DNA from: Roseovarius tolerans | GTDB lineage: Bacteria > Pseudomonadota > Alphaproteobacteria > Rhodobacterales > Rhodobacteraceae | Direction: 5' to 3' | Length of the DNA: 64,000 nucleotides | Assembly (NCBI RefSeq): GCF_900109855.1 | Contig: NZ_FOBO01000018.1 | Coordinates: 1 to 64,000, forward strand | Part shown: piece by piece, positions 47,833 through 56,560 of the stretch | Layout: the number at the start of each line of letters is the position of its first letter | Position numbering within the stretch: position 1 is the first letter of the stretch | The notes under the pieces: model-generated | Told to the model about the DNA's origin: nothing | Database searches by the model: none | What the model saw: only the letters and a program-made list of their open reading frames with translations | Made by a program: the position numbers and the translations under genes

Positions 47833-48791
47833 CGGCTGCGTGTCAGATCCAGGAACACATCCTGCAAATCCGCCTGCTCTGTCTTGACGTCCCGGATGGA
47901 GATCCCTGCTTTGTGCACGGCGGCCAGCACCGCCTCTGCAGGGGTCTCGGCCGAATGATAGGTGATTTCCAACGCCCCGCCGTCGCGTCGCGACACGGTC
48001 AAGCCCGGTGCCTCCGGCAAGATCTGCACCGGCCCGTCAGGTTGAATGATCATCGTCTTGGCATCAAGCCGCCCCAACAGGTTCGCGGTCGAGTCCCGCG
48101 CGACCACTTCGCCCAGATTGATGATCGCGATCTCGTCGCACATCTCTTCGGCCTCTTCGAGGTAATGCGTGGTCAGGATGATCGTCATCCCCTCGCGATT
48201 GAGCTTTCGCACATTCTCCCACAGCATCTGACGCAACTCGATATCGACGCCCGCCGTCGGCTCGTCGAGCACCAGGATATGCGGGTGATGCACCAGTGCT
48301 TTGCCCAGCAATAGCCGCCGCCGCATTCCGCCCGAAAGGGTGCGCGCATAGGCCTCGGCCTTGTCCTCCAGACCGATCAGCCGCAGGATTTCATCGCTGC
48401 GTCGCTGCGCGCGCGGCACACCATAGAGCCCGGCCTGCACCTCCAGCGCGCCGCGCGGGGTGAAGAATGGATCAAGGTTCAACTCCTGTGGCATCACCCC
48501 GATTGAGGCGCGGCTCTGACGCGGGTTTCGATCCTGATCAAAGCCCCAGATTGTCACCTGCCCGGCGGTCTTTACCACAAGCCCGGCCAGGATGTTGATC
48601 AGCGTCGATTTCCCCGCCCCGTTCGGCCCCAGAAGGCCAAAGACCGATCCCTGTGGAATATCCAGATCAACGCCCGCGAGCGCCTGTTTTGCAGGGCTTT
48701 TACCCTGACTGCCGTAGGTTTTTGTCAATCCCCGGATTTCAATGGCATTTGCCGCCATGCTGCTCTTGCCCCTCGGCTTGGCTTCACTCAT
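47829..48791 (-). CDS. ABC transporter ATP-binding protein without adjacent permease
   Basis: A 320-residue ABC-2-type (DRA/NodI-like) ATPase. GLLGPNGAGKSTLINILAGL is Walker A, TLSGGMRRRLLLGKALVHHP the signature, ILVLDEPTAGVDIELR Walker B, and TTHYLEEAEEMCD the switch. A C-terminal extension (about 235-320) is typical of exporters. No permease lies nearby, so its partner must be elsewhere. ATG 48791 is preferred; ATG 48758 (MAANAIEIRGL) and the frame to 48818 are alternatives. Confidence 0.88.
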   Translation of the reverse strand: MSEAKPRGKSSMAANAIEIRGLTKTYGSQGKSPAKQALAGVDLDIPQGSVFGLLGPNGAGKSTLINILAGLVVKTAGQVTIWGFDQDRNPRQSRASIGVMPQELNLDPFFTPRGALEVQAGLYGVPRAQRRSDEILRLIGLEDKAEAYARTLSGGMRRRLLLGKALVHHPHILVLDEPTAGVDIELRQMLWENVRKLNREGMTIILTTHYLEEAEEMCDEIAIINLGEVVARDSTANLLGRLDAKTMIIQPDGPVQILPEAPGLTVSRRDGGALEITYHSAETPAEAVLAAVHKAGISIRDVKTEQADLQDVFLDLTRSR

Positions 48792-48832
48792 ATTCGCACC
48801 TAGTGGAAAGCACGGCAAAAGGAAACGCCCTC

Positions 48833-49012
48833 ATGGTAACCGAAGCCCCGGAAACCCGTATCGTGGACAACTACCGTGTCGCCTGCGACGGGGGCGAGGG
48901 CGCATTGGGCCATCCCCGTGTCTGGCTGCAAATCCCTCGGGAAACGGGCTATGTCGAATGTCCTTACTGCGATGCCAAGCACATTCACCGCGATTTCGAA
49001 GGCAAAGTCTGA
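48833..49012 (+). CDS. zf-CHCC zinc-finger protein
   Basis: A 59-residue protein with the CHCC zinc-finger pattern: Cys in RVACDGG, His in LGHPRVWL, then CPYCDAKH. This family includes the mitochondrial complex I subunit NDUFS6. It could support complex I or another redox complex. AAAGGAAA lies 9 bases before ATG 48833; the frame opening at 48653 runs antisense to the ABC gene. A thioredoxin-fold gene follows 9 bases after the stop. Confidence 0.88.
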   Translation: MVTEAPETRIVDNYRVACDGGEGALGHPRVWLQIPRETGYVECPYCDAKHIHRDFEGKV

Positions 49013-49021
49013 GGGCCTCAT

Positions 49022-49756
49022 ATGCCGACCCGGCGTGCGGCCCTGTTGATGGCCGGTTCTGGCGTGGCGGCAACCGCTTTCGGTCTTCCGCGCCTGGCCG
49101 CCTATTTCGAACCAGAGCTGACCTTCAAGCCCCTTCCCGGAAATGATGGGTTTCGCCAGTTATCCGGTGGGCCGGTTTCCGGAGGGAATCCCGCTCTCGT
49201 AGGGGTTGATCAACCTGATTTGCGGCCCGCTGAGACCTCCGTTTGTGCGCATCTCTTCACAGGTCCGAGGCAGCCCGGTCACGTGCCCGTCGCCTATTTC
49301 TCGGATGCGCGTTGTGTCTACTGCCGGGTAATTTCGCCGCTCCTCCATGATTTGGAACGCCGCGAGCCGATCACCATCACGTGGCACGAGTTGCCTTTGC
49401 TTGGTCCTGCGTCTCGGCGCGCCGCCAAGGCCGCCTTGGCTGCCAGGCGTCAGGGGGCGTATGCGATTTTTCATGACCGCTTGATGGGCACGCCATTTAT
49501 GCCGAACACGGCCTATATCAGGCAAATTGCCTTGGACGCGGGTATTGATGCCGCGCAGCTGCTAAGGGACATGCAGGGTGCCGAACTCGCTGATACCATC
49601 GCGAGAACCGCCGGCCTTGCCCGTAGATTTGGCTTTTATGGCACCCCGGCGCTTGTCGTGGGCAGAACGGCGGTGCTTGGCAATATTGACGAGCGCAAAC
49701 TGCGCCGATTGATCGAAATTGAGGCGAACATGACCGATCCCGGTCCCTGCTCCTGA
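49022..49756 (+). CDS. Exported thioredoxin-fold (DsbA/DsbG-like) protein
   Basis: A 244-residue protein with a Tat-like or Sec signal (TRRAALLMAGSGVAATAFGLP) and a thioredoxin fold: FSDARCVYCRVISPLLHDL contains the CVYC active site, and YGTPALVVGRTAVLG the cis-Pro. A helical insertion lies between. It probably oxidises or isomerises disulfides in the periplasm. It follows the zf-CHCC gene by 9 bases. Its downstream gap of 507 bases has no clear gene. Confidence 0.85.
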   Translation: MPTRRAALLMAGSGVAATAFGLPRLAAYFEPELTFKPLPGNDGFRQLSGGPVSGGNPALVGVDQPDLRPAETSVCAHLFTGPRQPGHVPVAYFSDARCVYCRVISPLLHDLERREPITITWHELPLLGPASRRAAKAALAARRQGAYAIFHDRLMGTPFMPNTAYIRQIALDAGIDAAQLLRDMQGAELADTIARTAGLARRFGFYGTPALVVGRTAVLGNIDERKLRRLIEIEANMTDPGPCS

Positions 49757-50263
49757 GCTTTACGACATGCGCCAGATACAAAAGCTGAATCAATCGAGAC
49801 AATTCAGAGTCCAGATCCCGCTGCTAAAGTCAGATCATTGCAAAATCGTTGAATTGTTGCCGTGACACGATAATTGGCCTGTCCTTGCGCGGTGTGCGTG
49901 GTTGTTCGTCTTCTGTGTGTTCTGTCTTGGGAGGGTCTTCGCTTTTACGCGCCATCTGTCTTCTCCGTTTTGAAGCAGACCGGCCGAAACGCGCCGACCG
50001 GCGCTGCGGGTTGGTTTCGTACAGAGCGGCCAGCCTGAATTCGAACTAGGATTGGACGGTCATAAAAAATAAGCTGACCACTCTGCAGTACCAACGTGCC
50101 AAAAGGTTTAGCTTTGATCTACGGGTCAGTTGGAAAAACTGTGTCTCGAATTTGGACAAAATGCGGCCAAATAATGGCGAAGCCTCCTCTGCCATGAAGC
50201 CGCTGGCACCTTGGGCGGCTTCGTGGCAAACAGACCCGGCAGGGCCAAAAGCGGGGGTAAGAC
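49757..50263. other. Intergenic stretch before polA
   Basis: 507 bases with no conserved gene. The composition is lower in GC and shows a TG/CT-rich run at 49880-49940, unlike its flanks. It holds a possible 41-codon minus-strand frame (49830-49955), a small hairpin GCGCC-GACC-GGCGC at 49991-50004, and the polA leader with GGGGGTAAGAC before the ATG. A TTCGAATT motif near 50040 resembles a tRNA T-loop on the minus strand but does not fold as a tRNA. Confidence 0.5.
49830..49955 (-). CDS. Possible small hypothetical protein, 41 residues
   Basis: ATG 49955 is preceded by CGGAG 8 bases upstream. The product (MARKSEDPPKTEHTEDEQPR and on) is very rich in charged residues and Pro, then has RPIIVSRQQFNDFAMI at its end. 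I do not recognise it. It may be a real small gene, a remnant of a larger one or chance. The ribosome site and composition are the only support. Confidence 0.3.
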   Translation of the reverse strand: MARKSEDPPKTEHTEDEQPRTPRKDRPIIVSRQQFNDFAMI

Positions 50264-53071
50264 ATGAGCACCGGATTCGGAAAAGGCTGTCATCTTCATC
50301 TGATCGACGGCTCGGCCTTCATCTTCCGCGCTTATCACGCCCTGCCGCCGCTGACGCGGAAATCCGACGGGTTGCCGATCGGGGCGGTCTCGGGGTTTTG
50401 CAACATGCTGCAACGCTATGTCGAGGGCAACAATGGTCACGACGCCCCGACCCATGTGGCGGTGATCTTCGACAAGGGCAGTCACACATTTCGCAACGAC
50501 CTCTATGACGCCTACAAGGCCAATCGTGACGCGATGCCCGAGGATCTGCGCCCGCAAATCCCGCTGACTCGCGACGCCACCCGCGCCTTTAACATCGCCT
50601 GTGAGGAAATCGAGGGCTATGAGGCTGATGACATCATTGCCACGCTTGCCTGTCAGGCGCGGGATCTGGGTGGAAGGGTGACAATCATCAGTTCCGACAA
50701 GGACCTCATGCAGCTTGTGGGCGACGGCGTCGAGATGCTCGACGCGATGAAGAACCGCCGCATCGATGTTGACGGCGTGCGCGAGAAATTCGGGGTGGAT
50801 CCGGGCCGCGTGGTCGATGTGCAGGCTCTGGCCGGTGACAGTGTCGACAACATCCCCGGAGCGCCCGGCATCGGGATAAAGACGGCTGCCCTTCTGATCA
50901 ACGAATTCGGCTCTCTCGAAGAGCTCCTCGACCGCGCCGAAGAGATCACGCAGCCGAAGCGTCGCGAGACCCTGATCGAGAAGCGCGAACAGATCGAAAT
51001 GTCGAAACGTCTGGTGCAGCTTGACTGCAACACGCCGCTCGATTTCAAGCTGGATGATCTGGAAGTGCGCGACCCCGATCCCGATACGCTGCTCGGGTTT
51101 CTTGCCGAGATGGAGTTCCGTACGCTTTCCAAGCGGATCGCCGACGCACTTGGCAAGGATGCGCCGGTGATCCCCGAATCCACTGCACAGGCAGCAGAGG
51201 ACGCGCCAAAAGCCCCCGATTGGCCTGGAATAGAGCCTGAAGCCTACACGCGCGTCAGCGACATGGCGACGCTCGATGGTTGGATCGCCAACATCCGCGC
51301 GCAGGGTTTTGTCGCCATCGACACCGAGACCACCTCGCTCAATGAAATGCAGGCCGATCTGGTGGGTATCTCGCTCGCCACGGCACCTGGCACCGCCTGC
51401 TACATCCCGCTTGGACACAAGGACGGGGCGTCGGATGATCTTTTCGGCTCCGATACGCTGGCCGAGGGGCAGTTGCCGATGCAGGACGTGCTAGATGCGC
51501 TCAAGCCGGTGCTGGAGGATGATGCGATCCTCAAGATCGGGCAGAACATGAAATACGATGCCAAGATCTTCGCGGGCCACGGCCTCAAAATTGCGCCCAT
51601 CGACGACACCATGCTGATGTCCTACGCGCTGCATGCGGGCGAACATGGGCATGGCATGGACACCCTGTCGGAACGGTATCTCAGCCATGATCCGATCCCG
51701 ATAAAATCGCTTCTGGGCTCGGGTAAGTCCGCCATCACGTTCGACCGCGTGCCGCTTGACGAGGCGGTGAAGTATGCCGCCGAGGATGCCGACATCACGC
51801 TGCGCCTTTGGCACATCTTCAAGCCGCAGCTGCACCGCGCCCGCGTCACCACGGTCTATGAAACGCTCGAACGTCCGCTTGTTCCGGTCCTAGCCCGAAT
51901 GGAGCGCCACGGAGTCAAGGTCGACCGCGAGACGTTGCGCGCCATGTCGGGCAAGTTTGCGCAGAAAATGGCTGGATTGGAGTCTGAAATCCACGAACTG
52001 GCCGGGCGCAGCTTTAATGTCGGCTCGCCCAAGCAACTGGGCGAGATCCTCTTTGATGAGATGGGCCTCGACGGCGGCAAGAAGGGCAAGACCGGAGCAT
52101 ATGCCACCGGTGCCGATGTGCTTGAGGATCTGGCGACCGAACACGAATTGCCCGCCCGCGTTCTCGACTGGCGGCAATTGTCGAAACTAAAATCGACCTA
52201 CACGGACGCGTTGCAGGATCACATCGACCCTGACACTGGCCGGGTGCATACATCTTACGTGCAGACCGGGGCCAATACCGGGCGTCTCGCCTCGACCGAC
52301 CCGAATCTGCAGAATATCCCGGTGCGCTCCGAGGAGGGCCGCCGTATTCGCGAGGCCTTTGTCGCAGAGCCGGGTAATCGCCTTGTCAGTCTCGATTACA
52401 GCCAGATCGAGCTGCGCATCCTCGCCCATGTGGCGCAAATCGACTCGCTCAAACAGGCGTTCCGTGACGGCCAAGACATCCACGCCATGACTGCAAGCGA
52501 GATGTTCAATGTGCCGACGGAAGAGATGACACCCGAGGTGCGGCGGCAGGCCAAGGCGATCAATTTCGGGGTGATCTACGGCATTTCCGGCTTTGGCCTC
52601 GCCCGCAACCTGCGCATCCCGAGGTCCGAGGCGCAGGGCTTCATTGATCGGTATTTCGAACGCTTTCCAGGCATCAAGGATTACATGGACGCGACCGTTT
52701 CATTCGCCAAGGAACACGGCCACGTTCAGACCCTGTTTGGCCGCAAGATCCACACACCCGAGATTTCTGCCAAGGGCCCGCGCGCCGGCTTTGCCCGCCG
52801 CGCGGCGATCAACGCGCCCATTCAGGGCACCGCCGCCGACATCATCCGCCGCGCCATGATCCGCATGCCCGCCGCGATTGAGGGCCTGCCCTGCAAGATG
52901 TTGCTACAGGTGCATGACGAACTGATCTTCGAGGTCGCCGAGGACAGCATCGACCGCCTGATCGAAGTGGCCCGCGACGTCATGCAGGGTGCTGCCGACC
53001 CGGCGGTGCATCTCGACGTGCCGCTGTTGGTGGATGCCGGGCAGGGGGCCAACTGGGCCAAGGCACATTAA
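50264..53071 (+). CDS. polA: DNA polymerase I
   Basis: A 935-residue polymerase with three intact domains: a 5'-3' exonuclease (about 1-295, with LIDGSAFIFRAYHAL, EADDIIATLA and GIKTAALLI), a 3'-5' proofreading exonuclease (about 325-520, with VAIDTETTSLNEMQ and Asp and Glu in place), and the polymerase (RLVSLDYSQIELRILAH motif A, RRQAKAINFGVIYGISGFGL motif B, LLQVHDELIFE motif C). It fills gaps in repair and lagging-strand synthesis. It converges with ilvE, 7 bases between stops. Confidence 0.97.
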   Translation: MSTGFGKGCHLHLIDGSAFIFRAYHALPPLTRKSDGLPIGAVSGFCNMLQRYVEGNNGHDAPTHVAVIFDKGSHTFRNDLYDAYKANRDAMPEDLRPQIPLTRDATRAFNIACEEIEGYEADDIIATLACQARDLGGRVTIISSDKDLMQLVGDGVEMLDAMKNRRIDVDGVREKFGVDPGRVVDVQALAGDSVDNIPGAPGIGIKTAALLINEFGSLEELLDRAEEITQPKRRETLIEKREQIEMSKRLVQLDCNTPLDFKLDDLEVRDPDPDTLLGFLAEMEFRTLSKRIADALGKDAPVIPESTAQAAEDAPKAPDWPGIEPEAYTRVSDMATLDGWIANIRAQGFVAIDTETTSLNEMQADLVGISLATAPGTACYIPLGHKDGASDDLFGSDTLAEGQLPMQDVLDALKPVLEDDAILKIGQNMKYDAKIFAGHGLKIAPIDDTMLMSYALHAGEHGHGMDTLSERYLSHDPIPIKSLLGSGKSAITFDRVPLDEAVKYAAEDADITLRLWHIFKPQLHRARVTTVYETLERPLVPVLARMERHGVKVDRETLRAMSGKFAQKMAGLESEIHELAGRSFNVGSPKQLGEILFDEMGLDGGKKGKTGAYATGADVLEDLATEHELPARVLDWRQLSKLKSTYTDALQDHIDPDTGRVHTSYVQTGANTGRLASTDPNLQNIPVRSEEGRRIREAFVAEPGNRLVSLDYSQIELRILAHVAQIDSLKQAFRDGQDIHAMTASEMFNVPTEEMTPEVRRQAKAINFGVIYGISGFGLARNLRIPRSEAQGFIDRYFERFPGIKDYMDATVSFAKEHGHVQTLFGRKIHTPEISAKGPRAGFARRAAINAPIQGTAADIIRRAMIRMPAAIEGLPCKMLLQVHDELIFEVAEDSIDRLIEVARDVMQGAADPAVHLDVPLLVDAGQGANWAKAH

Positions 53072-53078
53072 GGCAGGC

Positions 53079-53954
53079 TCATGGCCGCGTGCCGTCCGAC
53101 TGCGCCCAGTCCCAATACATCTCGCGCACGCGTTCGGTCAGCGGGCCGGGCTGATACTGCCGCTCCTCAAAGGCCGAGACCGGTGTGACCTTCATCATGT
53201 TGCCCGACAAGAACACCTCGTCCGCCGCCTCGAAGTCGGCAAAGCTCATCACGCATTCATGCACCGCTATGCCCTCGGCGCGCATGTTTGCGATATGCCG
53301 CGCCCGGGTGATCCCGGCCAGAAACGTGCCGTTCGGCACCGGCGTGAACACCTCGCCATCGCGCACGGCAAACACATTCGCCGTCGCCGCCTCGGCCACA
53401 TTGCCCAGGGCATCGGCCACCAGCGCATTGCCAAACCCGCGCGCCCGCGCCTCGGCCAGCATGCGGGCGTTGTTCGGGTAAAGACAGGCCGCCTTGGCAT
53501 TGACCACGGCATCCTCCATCACGGGGCGGCGAAACCGGGTGCGGCTCAGCGTCGTGGTAAAGCCCGTGGGCGCCATCGGAATTTCCTCGAGACTGATGGC
53601 AAAGCCGGTATCGCCGCCCTCTTTGGGCACGATCGCGGCCATGCCGCCGTCGATCCCCCAATACATCGGACGGATATAGACGGCGGCGTCTTCGGGATAG
53701 GCGCGCAGGCCATCATGTACGATCGCGACCATCTCCTCGGGGCTCACCGTCGGTGTCACCATCAGCGCCGCCGCCGAGGCATTGACCCGCGCGCAATGCT
53801 TGTCGAGATCGGGGGTCAGGCCGTGGGCATAGCGCGCGCCGTCGAACACGTTGCTGCCCAGCCACATGCCGTGATCGGCGGCCTTCATCACGGCGATATC
53901 GCCATCATGCCACTGGCCGTCGAAATAGGTGCGGATGTTTGTCCCGGTTGGCAT
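53079..53954 (-). CDS. ilvE: Branched-chain amino acid aminotransferase
   Basis: A 291-residue class IV PLP enzyme. TYFDGQWHDGDIAVMKAADHGMWLGSNVFDGAR is the N-terminal signature, YIRPMYWG the substrate region, VNAKAACLYPNN holds the PLP lysine, and EAATANVFAV binds the cofactor phosphate. It interconverts Leu, Ile and Val with their keto acids. This is one of three class IV aminotransferases in the window. It lies between polA and a VOC-family gene on the same strand. Confidence 0.9.
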   Translation of the reverse strand: MPTGTNIRTYFDGQWHDGDIAVMKAADHGMWLGSNVFDGARYAHGLTPDLDKHCARVNASAAALMVTPTVSPEEMVAIVHDGLRAYPEDAAVYIRPMYWGIDGGMAAIVPKEGGDTGFAISLEEIPMAPTGFTTTLSRTRFRRPVMEDAVVNAKAACLYPNNARMLAEARARGFGNALVADALGNVAEAATANVFAVRDGEVFTPVPNGTFLAGITRARHIANMRAEGIAVHECVMSFADFEAADEVFLSGNMMKVTPVSAFEERQYQPGPLTERVREMYWDWAQSDGTRP

Positions 53955-54018
53955 GTCGTTCCTCCCTGCCTCGTCCGGGTCAGACCCTAGGCCGGACTTG
54001 CCAGAGGGTCCAGAGCGA

Positions 54019-54513
54019 TCAGCCCCGCGCCGGGGCCGCGGCCAGCAGGGTTTCCAGATTGAGTGGCCTGTTCACCATGGCCAAGTTGCCACTCGCATCG
54101 CGCGGCCACTCCTGTTCGGGTTTGTCGACGTAAAGCTCCACGCCGTTAAGGTCCGGGTCCGACAGGTAAATCGCCTCGCTCACGCCGTGATCGGCTGCGC
54201 CTTCGACAGGAATGCCCGCCTCGACCACGCGCCGCAGCGCATCGGCGAGCGCGGCACGGTCGGGGTAGAGGAACGCGGTATGAAACAGGCCGGTATGCCC
54301 TTTCGGCGGTGGTGTGGCCCCGAGGTTCTCCCATGTGTTGAGCCCGATATGGTGATGATAGCCCCCTGCCGACAGGAACGCCGCCTGCCCGCCGGAATAA
54401 TATTGCGTGAGCTCGAAGCCGAGCACGCCGGAATAGAAGCCGATGGCGCGCTCCAGATCCGAGACCTTGAGATGCACATGGCCGATACGGGTTGCGGGAT
54501 GAATAGGGGTCAT
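54019..54513 (-). CDS. VOC-family (glyoxalase/dioxygenase-fold) protein
   Basis: A 164-residue metalloenzyme-like protein. Probable metal ligands are His in IGHVHLKVSDL, His in GYHHHIGLNTW and Glu in NGVELYVDKP. It resembles catechol-2,3-dioxygenase-like members (CatE type), but the substrate is unknown. ATG 54513 fits MTPIHPATRIGHVHL; the frame to 54729 is not conserved. It stands between ilvE and dat on the same strand, with a 142-base gap upstream. Confidence 0.85.
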   Translation of the reverse strand: MTPIHPATRIGHVHLKVSDLERAIGFYSGVLGFELTQYYSGGQAAFLSAGGYHHHIGLNTWENLGATPPPKGHTGLFHTAFLYPDRAALADALRRVVEAGIPVEGAADHGVSEAIYLSDPDLNGVELYVDKPEQEWPRDASGNLAMVNRPLNLETLLAAAPARG

Positions 54514-54655
54514 GGGTGTCGTCCTTTGCTTGGTCGACACCAAGTTGACCCCTGCGCGCTGAACGCTCAATTCCCCGAATCTGCCCAGCTTATGTGCGTG
54601 AATGCAGATTAATTGATCCACCCCGTTCACGTGCTCAACTCGATAACCGACGCAC

Positions 54656-55516
54656 TTACACAGCTGTTTTGCGACTCTCATCGAGGTAAATCTCCCGCAG
54701 CCGTGTGGCCACGCGCCCAGGTGTGCCATCGCCCAGGGTGACCCCGTCGATCTCCACCACGGGCATCACAAAGGCGCTTGCCGAGGTGACGAATGCCTCG
54801 TCCGCCTCGCGCGCCTCTTCGATGGTGAAACTGCGCTCTTCCACCTCCATCTGCGCCTCTCGGGCAAAGCGCAGCACGGCGGCGCGGGTGATCCCGTGCA
54901 GGATGTCATTGCTCAGATGCCGGGTGACGATCTTGTTGCCCTTGACGATATAGGCATTGTTCGACGTGCCTTCCGTCACATGCCCATCCTCGATCATCCA
55001 GGCATCGTCACAGCCGGCTTTCTTGGCCATCATCTTGCCCATAGACGGATAGAGCAGCTGCACCGTCTTGATATCGCGTCGGCCCCAGCGGATATCTTCT
55101 ACGCTGATGACCTTAATGCCTTTTTTCGCCGCCGGATTGTCCGCCAGCCCGGGCTTGGATTGGGTGAACAGCACGAGCGTCGGCTCTGTCGTTTCGGCGT
55201 CTGGAAAGACGAAATCGCGGTCACCATCGCTGCCGCGGGTGACTTGCAGATAGACCAGCCCGTCCTCGATATCGTTCGCGCGCACCAACTCGCGGTGGAT
55301 CTCCAGCAGGTCATCGTACGCAGCGGGCTTCTTCATTTCGAGCTCCGAGAGCGACCGCTCCAGCCGCGCCAGATGGCCCGCGAAATCGATCAGCTTGCCG
55401 CCCAGAACGCTCGTCACCTCGTAGACGCCATCGGCCATGAGGAACCCGCGGTCGAAAATTGACACGGTGGCCTCGGTTTCCGGCAAATATTCGCCGTTCA
55501 CATAGACAGTGCGCAT
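54656..55516 (-). CDS. dat: D-amino-acid aminotransferase
   Basis: A 286-residue class IV aminotransferase. VYVNGEYLPETEATVSIFDRGFLMADGVYEV at the start, the PLP lysine in RRDIKTVQLL, and VTEGTSNNAYIV at the cofactor site match D-alanine aminotransferases. It would move amino groups between D-amino acids and 2-oxoglutarate, giving D-glutamate. ATG 55516 is chosen; the extension to 55564 lies inside dgcA. It starts 4 bases after the dgcA stop, so it is co-transcribed with dgcN-dgcA. Confidence 0.88.
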   Translation of the reverse strand: MRTVYVNGEYLPETEATVSIFDRGFLMADGVYEVTSVLGGKLIDFAGHLARLERSLSELEMKKPAAYDDLLEIHRELVRANDIEDGLVYLQVTRGSDGDRDFVFPDAETTEPTLVLFTQSKPGLADNPAAKKGIKVISVEDIRWGRRDIKTVQLLYPSMGKMMAKKAGCDDAWMIEDGHVTEGTSNNAYIVKGNKIVTRHLSNDILHGITRAAVLRFAREAQMEVEERSFTIEEAREADEAFVTSASAFVMPVVEIDGVTLGDGTPGRVATRLREIYLDESRKTAV

Positions 55517-55520
55517 GGTC

Positions 55521-56486
55521 CTACCCCCACAAAGCCGCCTCGGGCGGATGCACCCCGGCGTCATCGAATTTCAAAGCGTTCCTCCGGTCTTCGGCCAAGA
55601 GAAGCGGGCCGTCAAGGTCCGTCACCATCGCGCCCTGTGCAACCAGTACTGCCGGGGCCATGGCCAGCGAGCTTCCGACCATGCAACCTACCATAATTCC
55701 ATAACCTTCTGCCCTTGCTGTCTCGCGCAGGCGCAGCGCCTCGGTCAGCCCACCGGTCTTGTCCAGCTTGATGTTGACCACGTCATATTTGCCCTTGAGA
55801 CCCGGCAGGCTTTCCCGGTCATGGCACGACTCGTCGGCACAGACAGGCACCGGGCGGTCCATTCCGATCAGCGACTCATCCTCACCCGCAGGCAGTGGTT
55901 GCTCGACCAGCGCCACGCCAAGCCGCAGCAGATGCGGCGCGAGATCGGCATAAACGTCGGCGCTCCAGCCTTCATTGGCGTCGATGATGATCTTCGCCTG
56001 CGGCGCCCCCCGCCGCACCGCCTCAAGCCGGGGCATGTCATCGGGCGTGCCCAGTTTTATCTTCAGAAGCGGCCGATGCGCGTGTTGTGCCGCCTGCGCC
56101 TGCATCGCCTCGGGCGTGTCGAGTGACAGGGTGTAGGCGGTAATCTCCGGCCCCGGCTTGCGTAACCCGGCCAGGTCCCAGACCCGGCAGCCTTTCGCTT
56201 TTGCGTCCAAATCCCACAGCGCGCAATCCACCGCATTGCGCGCTGCCCCGGCGGGCAGCAAGTCATAGAGACCGTCGCGCGTCAGATCGCTCGGCAGCCC
56301 CTCGATCTGCGCCGTGACACTCTCCCGCGTCTCGTCATAGCGGGCATAGGGCACGCATTCGCCCCAACCGGTCACGCCGCCCGCGCTGATCCGCACGGTC
56401 AGCACCTGTGCCTCGGTGCGCGAGCCCCGGCTGATGGTAAACACCTGCGCCAACCGGAACACGTCGCGCGTCACTGAAATCTCCAA
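55521..56486 (-). CDS. dgcA: N-acetyl-D-glutamate racemase DgcA (enolase superfamily)
   Basis: A 321-residue member of the muconate-lactonizing/Ala-Glu epimerase group. LKIKLG holds the catalytic Lys pair, IIIDANEGW, LVEQPLP and CADESCHD give the metal-binding acids, and NIKLDKTGGL the second-side Lys. In the DgcN-DgcA pathway it converts N-acetyl-D-glutamate to N-acetyl-L-glutamate; L-Ala-D/L-Glu epimerase is the alternative reading, but dgcN next door favours DgcA. TTG 56486 has AAGGGGG 4 bases upstream; ATG 56501 in the leader repeat is the alternative start. Confidence 0.88.
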   Translation of the reverse strand: MEISVTRDVFRLAQVFTISRGSRTEAQVLTVRISAGGVTGWGECVPYARYDETRESVTAQIEGLPSDLTRDGLYDLLPAGAARNAVDCALWDLDAKAKGCRVWDLAGLRKPGPEITAYTLSLDTPEAMQAQAAQHAHRPLLKIKLGTPDDMPRLEAVRRGAPQAKIIIDANEGWSADVYADLAPHLLRLGVALVEQPLPAGEDESLIGMDRPVPVCADESCHDRESLPGLKGKYDVVNIKLDKTGGLTEALRLRETARAEGYGIMVGCMVGSSLAMAPAVLVAQGAMVTDLDGPLLLAEDRRNALKFDDAGVHPPEAALWG

Positions 56487-56495
56487 GCGTCCCCC

Positions 56496-56515
56496 TTTCA
56501 TCTTTCCAGAAATAC
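56496..56515 (-). repeat. Short repeated leader element, copy 2
   Basis: On the minus strand GTATTTCTGGAAAGATGAAA, in the dgcN-dgcA gap just before the dgcA ribosome site. Its internal ATG (56501) is in frame with dgcA. Matches copies 1 and 3 at nearly all positions. Confidence 0.6.
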
Positions 56516-56560
56516 TCCCGCCGGAGGCATCCGCCACATGCCTCGCACGGCTCCGTCGGA

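Noticed and set aside
50039..50047. tRNA-like T-loop (GTTCGAATT on the minus strand)
   Set aside because: No acceptor, D or anticodon stems can be drawn around it.
50126..51418. 430-codon minus-strand frame across the start of polA
   Set aside because: It is antisense to conserved polA domains and its product shows no recognisable family; typical of high-GC shadow frames.
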